64,000 nucleotides of DNA, taken from positions 62,001 to 126,000 of the forward strand of contig NZ_NCSS01000004.1 in the NCBI RefSeq assembly GCF_002088935.1, written 5' to 3'. Below, in pieces: positions 56,358-64,000 of this stretch. The stretch is from Henriciella litoralis (GTDB lineage: Bacteria; Pseudomonadota; Alphaproteobacteria; Caulobacterales; Hyphomonadaceae). Numbering within the stretch: position 1 is the stretch's first letter; each line of letters begins with the position of its first letter. A model generated the notes under the pieces. That model was not told the DNA's origin. It saw only the letters and a list, made by a program, of their open reading frames with translations, and made no database searches. The position numbers and the translations under genes were made by a program.

Positions 56358-57632
56358 ATGTCCGATAAATCCTCAACCAATAGCTCGGCCAAGCTCGGCG
56401 TGTTTTCTGTCGTTGCGTTGGCCACGGGCGGCATGGTTGGCGGCGGCATCTATGTCGCGCTTGGTGTTGTGGTGCAGGCCTCGGCGCAGTGGGCCTGGCT
56501 CGCTTTCGCCATCGCGGGCATCGTGGCCGTTACCTCTGCCCACAGCTATTCCCGGCTTTCGGTTCATGCCGGCCGGTCTGGCGGCGCATTTGAATTTCTT
56601 GAAGAGATGGACCGGGACGGCATTGCCGGCACGCTGTCCTGGTTGTTGCTGGCGGGGTATGTGCTGACGATCTCGCTCTACGCCTATGCCTTTGGTCAAT
56701 ATGTCTCCCATGCCTTTGGGGGTGGCGGCATGATGATGCGCGTCCTGGCTGTCGGGGCCATGGCAGCCTTGACCGGGTTGAACCTGCTCGGCCTTGGCAA
56801 GATGACCAAGGTCGAAATCGTGATCGTGACGGTGAACCTGTTCGCCCTCGTCGCGCTCGGCGTTGCCGGTCTTCTACAATGGGATCCCTCACAGCTGACA
56901 GCTGGCATTGAAGCCAAGCCGATCTCGGCCAGCCTTATCGGGGCTGCTGCGATCTTCGTGTCGTATGAAGGCTTTCAGCTCCTGACGTACGAATATGAGG
57001 AAATCGATCACGCGAAGACACGCTTCGTACCGATGCTGGTCGGCTCAGCCATCGCGGTCGTTTTCATCTATATCGCAGTGGCCATTGGCGCGACGATGCT
57101 GATGGGCGCGGCCGATACGATCGCCAGCAAGGATGTTTCCCTCGCCGTCGCGGCGAAGGATGCCTGGGGATCGCTCGGTCTGGTCTTCCTCACCATCGCC
57201 GCCGCGTTCGCCACCTCGGCAGCAATCAACTCGACCCTCTTCTCATCTGCAAAGCTGGCCAAACGCGTGGCCGACGACGGCGAATTGCCAAGCTGGTTTT
57301 CGAAGACAAATGGCAGTGGAACGCCTTATGCGGCGATTATTGGATTTGGCGTGCTTTCCGCCACGCTCGCGGTGACAGGGTCACTGTCGCAGCTCGTCGA
57401 AGCGGCCAGCCTCGTCTTTCTGGCGACATTCCTGACGGTGAACTTCATCTGCCTGCGCACGATCAAATCCGCGCGCATCATGCCGATGACAGGTCTGGTC
57501 ATCGGGGCGGTGCTGGGCGGGCTACTCGTCTGGCGTCTCGCAATGAATGCGCCCATCAGCCTGGCGGTCGTTATCGCCTATGCAATCGCGGCCTATTTCG
57601 TGCGGCCCATGATCCTCAAACGCTTCAACTGA
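56358..57632 (+). CDS. APC-family amino-acid permease
   Basis: A 424-residue transporter with about 12 TM helices and the APC consensus: LGVFSVVALATGGMVGGGIY (helix 1 unwound G-x-G motif), then SYSRLSVHAGRSGGAFEFLE, AAIFVSYEGFQLLTYEYEEI and SSAKLAKRVADDGELPSWFS. The last resembles the amino-acid:cation symporter type. GGAG lies 8 bases before the ATG. The substrate is not predictable from the sequence. Divergent from the aldo/keto reductase. Confidence 0.92.
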   Translation: MSDKSSTNSSAKLGVFSVVALATGGMVGGGIYVALGVVVQASAQWAWLAFAIAGIVAVTSAHSYSRLSVHAGRSGGAFEFLEEMDRDGIAGTLSWLLLAGYVLTISLYAYAFGQYVSHAFGGGGMMMRVLAVGAMAALTGLNLLGLGKMTKVEIVIVTVNLFALVALGVAGLLQWDPSQLTAGIEAKPISASLIGAAAIFVSYEGFQLLTYEYEEIDHAKTRFVPMLVGSAIAVVFIYIAVAIGATMLMGAADTIASKDVSLAVAAKDAWGSLGLVFLTIAAAFATSAAINSTLFSSAKLAKRVADDGELPSWFSKTNGSGTPYAAIIGFGVLSATLAVTGSLSQLVEAASLVFLATFLTVNFICLRTIKSARIMPMTGLVIGAVLGGLLVWRLAMNAPISLAVVIAYAIAAYFVRPMILKRFN

Positions 57633-57638
57633 GCGTTT

Positions 57639-58004
57639 TTACTGGTTCAGCCCGAGCTCACGCTGGAGCGTTTTGGTCAGGCCAAGCGAGACGATCCTGT
57701 AACTTTCGGCGAGATAGAGTTTCAGGGCCTCATCGTCGAGCGTGGCATCTGAAAAGCGCTGGATCCACTTCATCCCGCGAGACGCCAGATGCGGCGCGCC
57801 CTTACAGCCCTCCTGCTCTTTCAGTATATCAAAGGCGAGATCGGACACCTTGAAGCTGACGCGGAAATTGTCGCCTGCTTCATCCTCGTGAGCGATCGCG
57901 AAGACCTTGCCGCCGATTTTCCAGACATGCGCGCCGCCCCACTGCACAACGTGCGTAGTGTGCGCCATGCCGCCACAAAATGAATTATAGCTCTTGATGT
58001 CCAA
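57639..58004 (-). CDS. MmcQ/YjbR-family protein
   Basis: A 121-residue protein with the YjbR pattern: SYNSFCGGMAHTTHVVQWGG, AHVWKIGGKVFAI, then FRVSFKVSDLAFDILKEQEG and MKWIQRFSDATLDDEALKLY. The fold resembles a double-wing DNA-binding domain, though most members are uncharacterised. It ends 7 bases after the permease stop, on the opposite strand, and its start lies 21 bases from the stop of egtD, so it may be the third gene of the egtB-egtD transcript. Confidence 0.88.
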   Translation of the reverse strand: MDIKSYNSFCGGMAHTTHVVQWGGAHVWKIGGKVFAIAHEDEAGDNFRVSFKVSDLAFDILKEQEGCKGAPHLASRGMKWIQRFSDATLDDEALKLYLAESYRIVSLGLTKTLQRELGLNQ

Positions 58005-58024
58005 ACCGGACGCCGCCCTTAGTT

Positions 58025-58963
58025 TCAGGCCGCTTCCAGCATCATCACCGCAAACAGCTCCTGCTCATCCGTCCATGACCGCGTCAGCGACCAACCGGCA
58101 TCTTCTGCCATCGTAGCAAAGCTGTCGAGGCTGATCTTCCGGGAATTCTCGGTGTGGATGGTCTCGCCCTCTGTGAAATCGAACGGCTTCCCGGCCACGA
58201 TCACGCGCTGGTCCTTGAGACTTTTCAGGTGCATCTCGATCCGGCTCTGCACGCTGTTCCAGCGGGCTTCGTGCTCGAAGGCGTCGAGGTCAAAATCACC
58301 GTCGAGTTCCCGATTGATGCGGGTCAGCAGGTTGAGATTAAAGGCCGCCGTCACGCCTTGGGCGTCATCATAAGCGGGGACAAGAATGTCGGGCGACTTT
58401 GGCTGGTCCAGACCAATGATGAAACAGGCACGATCGCCGAGATCGGTCCGGGCGGTCTTCAGGAATGTCTGGATGTCCGCATCCTGCAGATTGCCGACAG
58501 TCGATCCGGGAAAGAACCCACATTTGCGACCGCTTAGGTCAGGCAGGGCATGACCAAGGTTCGAGGCCATGAAGTCAGAGACGACCGGTTCGACCACCAG
58601 ATCGGAATAATCTTCTTTCAGCTCGCTCGCCGCCGACTGCAGATGAGACGCGGAAATATCAACAGGAACGAAGGCCGCCGGTGCGTCGAGCGCATCAAGC
58701 AGAATGCGCACCTTGACCAGAGAGCCTGCGCCATACTCAACGATGACCGCCCCAGGGCCAATTGCCTTGGCCATTGCCCCTGCCTGGGTCCGCAGGATCT
58801 TTAGTTCGGTCCGCGTCGGATAGTATTCCGGCAGGTTCGTAATATCGTCGAACAGGCTGGAGCCCTTGGCATCATAGAGCCAACGGCTGGGAATCGCCTT
58901 CTGTGGCTTGGCCAGGCCTTCCAGCACGTCGTCGAGGAACGGGTTTTCTTCGCCGCTATCCAT
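58025..58963 (-). CDS. egtD: L-histidine N(alpha)-methyltransferase, ergothioneine synthesis
   Basis: A 312-residue SAM enzyme that trimethylates histidine to hercynine, the first step of ergothioneine synthesis. It has KAIPSRWLYDAKGSSLFDDI and TNLPEYYPTRTELKIL (the family hallmark), IVEYGAGSLVKVRILLDALD (SAM binding), and FFPGSTVGNL. A second histidine-binding signature near the C-terminus includes EARWNSVQSRIEMHLKSL. Its ATG overlaps the egtB TGA by one base, so the two are coupled. Confidence 0.94.
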   Translation of the reverse strand: MDSGEENPFLDDVLEGLAKPQKAIPSRWLYDAKGSSLFDDITNLPEYYPTRTELKILRTQAGAMAKAIGPGAVIVEYGAGSLVKVRILLDALDAPAAFVPVDISASHLQSAASELKEDYSDLVVEPVVSDFMASNLGHALPDLSGRKCGFFPGSTVGNLQDADIQTFLKTARTDLGDRACFIIGLDQPKSPDILVPAYDDAQGVTAAFNLNLLTRINRELDGDFDLDAFEHEARWNSVQSRIEMHLKSLKDQRVIVAGKPFDFTEGETIHTENSRKISLDSFATMAEDAGWSLTRSWTDEQELFAVMMLEAA

Positions 58964-60231
58964 CAGATATCCCTTGCCAGTCTCAGCCCGCTGAACTGCC
59001 AGCGTTTATTCGGCGGAAAAAAGTTTCGATAGGTGGCGCGGATGTGGCCCGGCGGCGTCAAGCAGGACCCGCCCCGGAGGACCATCTGGCCGCTCATGAA
59101 TTTGCCATTGTACTCGCCGACAGCGCCTTCGGCCGCCTTGAAGCCCGGATATGGCAGGAAAGCACTGCGCGTCCATTCCCAGACATCGCCGTATAGACCG
59201 CAGAGGCCGTTGCCCGCTTGAGGCGCAGGACTGAAGCGCTTTGAGTCTGCACAATTGCCCGTCGGTTCGAGGTCGCGCGCCGCCAACTCCCATTCGGCCT
59301 CATCGGGCAAACGGGCGCCCGCCCAGCTCGCATAGGCATCGGCTTCATACTGGCTGATATGACAGACCGGCGCATCGGGATCGACAGGCTGGGCGCCGCG
59401 CAATGTCATTGTCCACCACTCGCCATCTTTGAGGTGCCAGTAGAGCGGGGCTTGCCAGCCTTCCTCCTGGCGGGCCGCCCAGCCATCTGACAGCCAGAGA
59501 CTAACACCGTCATAGCCACCGGCATCGATGAAACTGATCCATTCGCTATTTGTCACGGCGCGGTTGGCAATTTCAAACGGCTCGACCCAGCGTTTGTGTC
59601 TTGGCGCCTCACAATCATAGTGAAACCCGCCGCCCTCATGGCCAATCTCAACGAGGCCGCCCTCGAACCGGCTCCAGCCATCAGCCAGTGCAACGCCGCG
59701 CATCAAGCGAGGCTCTGTCGGGCGGAAGGTGGGCTTCAGCGGGTTCTGATCGAAGAGATGAAGAATATCTGTCAGGAACAGCTCCTGATGCTGCTGCTCA
59801 TGATGCAGGCCCAGAATGACAAGCGAAGTCGCATCCTCTGATGGCGCATCTGCCAGCAACCGGATCATGGCAGCGTCGACATGCGCGCGATAGCCCAGCA
59901 CCTCATCCAGCGAGGGCCGGGTCAGCATGCCGCGGCGTGGCCTTGGATGGCGCTCACCAACAGCGTCGTAGTAGGAGTTGAACAGATAGCTGAACGCCTC
60001 GTCGTAGACTTCATAATCTGGCAGAAATCGATTGAGTATGAACTCCTCGAAGAACCAGGTCACATGCGCGAGATGCCATTTTGACGGACTGGCATCCTCC
60101 ATGGACTGCACCGTTGCATCAGCATCCGAGAGATCACGCGCAAGTTCGACGGAATAGCCGCGCACATCCTCAAACCGTGCAGCGAGCGTTCGGCCGGACT
60201 CAAGCGGGGGTGAGGCGACGGTCTGCGGCAT
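58963..60231 (-). CDS. egtB: Ergothioneine sulfoxide synthase EgtB
   Basis: A 422-residue non-heme iron enzyme that joins hercynine with a thiol and O2. The N-terminal DinB-like iron domain has [20 protein letters not shown] (H53) and the HX3H motif H144-H148 ([10 protein letters not shown]). The C-terminal FGE-sulfatase-like domain holds [40 protein letters not shown], and [20 protein letters not shown]. No egtC or egtA is adjacent, so it may use cysteine as sulfur donor directly (egtA/C-independent type) and an EgtE lyase elsewhere. Promoter region is shared with the divergent hybrid histidine kinase. Confidence 0.94.
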   Translation of the reverse strand: MPQTVASPPLESGRTLAARFEDVRGYSVELARDLSDADATVQSMEDASPSKWHLAHVTWFFEEFILNRFLPDYEVYDEAFSYLFNSYYDAVGERHPRPRRGMLTRPSLDEVLGYRAHVDAAMIRLLADAPSEDATSLVILGLHHEQQHQELFLTDILHLFDQNPLKPTFRPTEPRLMRGVALADGWSRFEGGLVEIGHEGGGFHYDCEAPRHKRWVEPFEIANRAVTNSEWISFIDAGGYDGVSLWLSDGWAARQEEGWQAPLYWHLKDGEWWTMTLRGAQPVDPDAPVCHISQYEADAYASWAGARLPDEAEWELAARDLEPTGNCADSKRFSPAPQAGNGLCGLYGDVWEWTRSAFLPYPGFKAAEGAVGEYNGKFMSGQMVLRGGSCLTPPGHIRATYRNFFPPNKRWQFSGLRLARDI

Positions 60232-60301
60232 CGATTATTCCTTCCTTCCCGATCCTGAATACAACTAGTGCAAAACGACCAACGTTCCACAATTCGAAGG
60301 A

Positions 60302-62385
<2,084 letters not shown>

Positions 62386-62389
<4 letters not shown>

Positions 62390-63558
62390 GCCGTCTCGCC
62401 AAACAGTTCGCGCCCGATCAGCCAGCGGCGAATTTCGGACGTCCCTGCCCCAATCTCATAGAGCTTGGCATCACGAAGCAGCCGGCCCGTAGCATATTCA
62501 TTGATATAGCCATTGCCACCGAGCAGCTGGATCGCATCAAGCGCAAGCTTGGTGGCAGTTTCTGCCGCGTAAAGGATCGCGCCAGCCGCGTCCTTGCGGG
62601 CCGTTTCTCCGCGGTCGCAAGCTTTGGCGACGGTGTAGACGTAAGCCTTCGCCGCATTCATCTGGACGTACATGTCCGCGAGCTTGCCCTGAACCAGCTG
62701 GAACTCGCCGATCGACTTGCCGAACTGCTTGCGGTCATGAATGTAGGGCAGAACGACATCCATACAGGCCTGCATGATGCCCGTCGGGCCAGCCGATAGA
62801 ACCGCGCGCTCATAGTCGAGCCCGCTCATCAGGATTTCGACGCCGCTATTCAGCGGCCCCATAACATTCTCTTCCGGCACTTCACAGTCTTCGAAGACCA
62901 GCTCGCCGGTCTCGGACCCGCGCATGCCGAGCTTGTCGAGCTTCTGCGCGACCGAGAACCCCTTCATGCCGCGCTCGATAATGAAGGCCGAAATCCCGCG
63001 TGACTTCTTCTCAGGCTCTGTCTTGGCGTAGACGATCAGCGTGTCGGCATCCGGTGAATTGGTGATCCACATCTTCGAGCCGTTTAGGATGAAGCGGTCG
63101 CCCTTTTTCTCGGCGCGCAGCTTCATCGAGACGACATCAGACCCGGCCCCTGTTTCGGACATGGCGAGGCCGCCGAGATGCTCTCCGGTGACGAGCTTTT
63201 CGAGATAGCGCTTCTTCTGGTCATCATTGCCCCAGCGGCGAAGCTGGTTGACGCACAGATTGGAGTGCGCGCCGTAGGAAAGGCCGACCGAGGCCGATGC
63301 GCGGGAGATTTCTTCCATCGCGACGACATGTTCGAGATAGCCGAGGCCAGAGCCGCCCCATTCTTCCTCAACCGTGATGCCCAGCAGGCCAAGCTCGCCC
63401 ATCTTGGGCAGTAGATGGCGCGGGAAAACGTCCGTCTTGTCGATTTCGGCGGCGATCGGGGCGATATGGTCGGCGGCAAATCCTTGCACCGTGTCGCGGA
63501 TCATGTCCGCTGTTTCACCAAGATCGAAGTTCAGCGTGGGATATGTGTTCGGGATCAT
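62386..63558 (-). CDS. liuA: Isovaleryl-CoA dehydrogenase
   Basis: A 390-residue FAD acyl-CoA dehydrogenase. It has [20 protein letters not shown], then [20 protein letters not shown], a flavin-binding segment, and [20 protein letters not shown] followed by [20 protein letters not shown]. In the isovaleryl branch the catalytic Glu sits in the [20 protein letters not shown] helix region, as it does here, rather than in the C-terminal YEGT. It makes 3-methylcrotonyl-CoA, the substrate of LiuB/LiuD, so it belongs with the genes at 46-53 kb though it is 9 kb away. Confidence 0.93.
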
Positions 63559-63616
63559 GGGCTTTATCTAGCCGCCCTTGCCCCGAATGCCAATGCGAGA
63601 ACCGCGCTCTGCCCCG

Positions 63617-64000
63617 CTATTTGCGGGTGAACAGCGCGCGGATGCAGTAATAGGCCATGGCCAGGAAGAGGATGCCACCGATCAACATCAGGAATGGCGG
63701 AAGATAGGCCATGATGCTGGACTCATCGGTCGGCTGCAGACCGAACAAGCTGAATTCCCGCGCGCCGCCATAGGCGAAGACCCCTGCCCCGACCAGAGCA
63801 AGCAGACCGAAGATAAACACTTCCAGAGGGCTCTCTTTTTTGGCTTCAGCTTCCTTGGCATCTTCCGACAGCCAGACGTCTGATGGCTTCAGATCATCAA
63901 TGATGATGCGGCCGCGCTCATCTACGGTTTCATTCTCTTCCAGTTCGAGCGTTGTATCGTCGGCCGTCAGGGGCGTCGTTTCAAGCAGGACTTCTTCGTC
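63617..64000 (-). CDS. Small membrane protein, N-terminus beyond window
   Basis: The frame continues to the right edge. The visible part ends with two TM helices (EVFIFGLLALVGAGVFAYGG and YLPPFLMLIGGILFLAMAYY followed by CIRALFTRK). Before them is a hydrophilic, acidic cytoplasmic or disordered segment (TADDTTLELEENETVDERGR; DLKPSDVWLSEDAKEAEAKK). I do not recognise a family. Codon use is host-like and the acidic segment reads without stops, so the frame is genuine. A GTG at 63820 is an internal start candidate but would omit the acidic segment. Confidence 0.6.
   Translation of the reverse strand, partial: DEEVLLETTPLTADDTTLELEENETVDERGRIIIDDLKPSDVWLSEDAKEAEAKKESPLEVFIFGLLALVGAGVFAYGGAREFSLFGLQPTDESSIMAYLPPFLMLIGGILFLAMAYYCIRALFTRK

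Overview
The window is chromosomal DNA of an alphaproteobacterium, most likely of the Hyphomonadaceae/Caulobacterales type. The pointers are a MipZ division-plane ATPase, a two-TM coiled-coil protein resembling the polarity factor TipN, a phasin with a PhaR-like palindrome, a ClpS-ClpA pair, an assimilatory cysteine operon of the alphaproteobacterial layout (cysG-DUF2849-GST-cysI-DUF934-cysH), and uniformly GC-rich housekeeping genes. No tRNA, rRNA, CRISPR array, transposase or phage gene was recognised.

Layout. 1-2.8 kb: a left-truncated serine hydrolase and a membrane-anchored AraC-type regulator. 2.9-9.4 kb: a metal-homeostasis block. It holds a DUF2946 protein, a Met-rich TonB-dependent receptor and its own TonB, then a broken Zur locus. 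In that locus the repressor is cut after its DNA-binding helices and fused to scraps of neighbouring genes. A well-preserved Zur box still precedes merC-like, zigA-like and DUF1826 genes. 9.5-18.9 kb: an accessory stretch around uvrB. Upstream lies a 1245-residue STAND-type NTPase with twelve near-identical ankyrin repeats. Downstream lies a strikingly AT-rich DUF4062 gene with a G9 tract at its start, then about 1.5 kb of palindromic repeats. 18.9-30.3 kb: a hypothetical gene, an acetyltransferase, the TipN-like protein with a DUF6665 partner, an MscS-family channel, prfC, an AbgT transporter and two poorly known genes. 30.4-36.7 kb: a LysR regulator and the tightly overlapping sulfate-assimilation/siroheme operon. 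36.7-45.4 kb: GPP34, panC, mipZ, a D,D-carboxypeptidase, a phasin, DUF1499, clpS-clpA and DUF1489. 45.4-53.4 kb: a minus-strand run containing three leucine-catabolism genes (both methylcrotonyl-CoA carboxylase subunits and methylglutaconyl-CoA hydratase), interrupted by unrelated genes and a decayed acyltransferase; isovaleryl-CoA dehydrogenase lies about 9 kb away. 53.5-64 kb: a cyclic-nucleotide-domain patatin lipase with an EF-hand-like insert, an aldo/keto reductase, an APC permease, the ergothioneine pair egtB-egtD, and a hybrid histidine kinase.

The most interesting places are the STAND-ankyrin gene (a candidate immune sensor of unrecognised type), the DUF4062 gene with its possible phase-variable tract, the mosaic remains of the zur locus, the calcium-loop insertion in the patatin's nucleotide-binding cassette, and a strong hairpin over the GPP34 ribosome binding site. 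All assignments were made by reading motifs and family resemblance; no database search was run.
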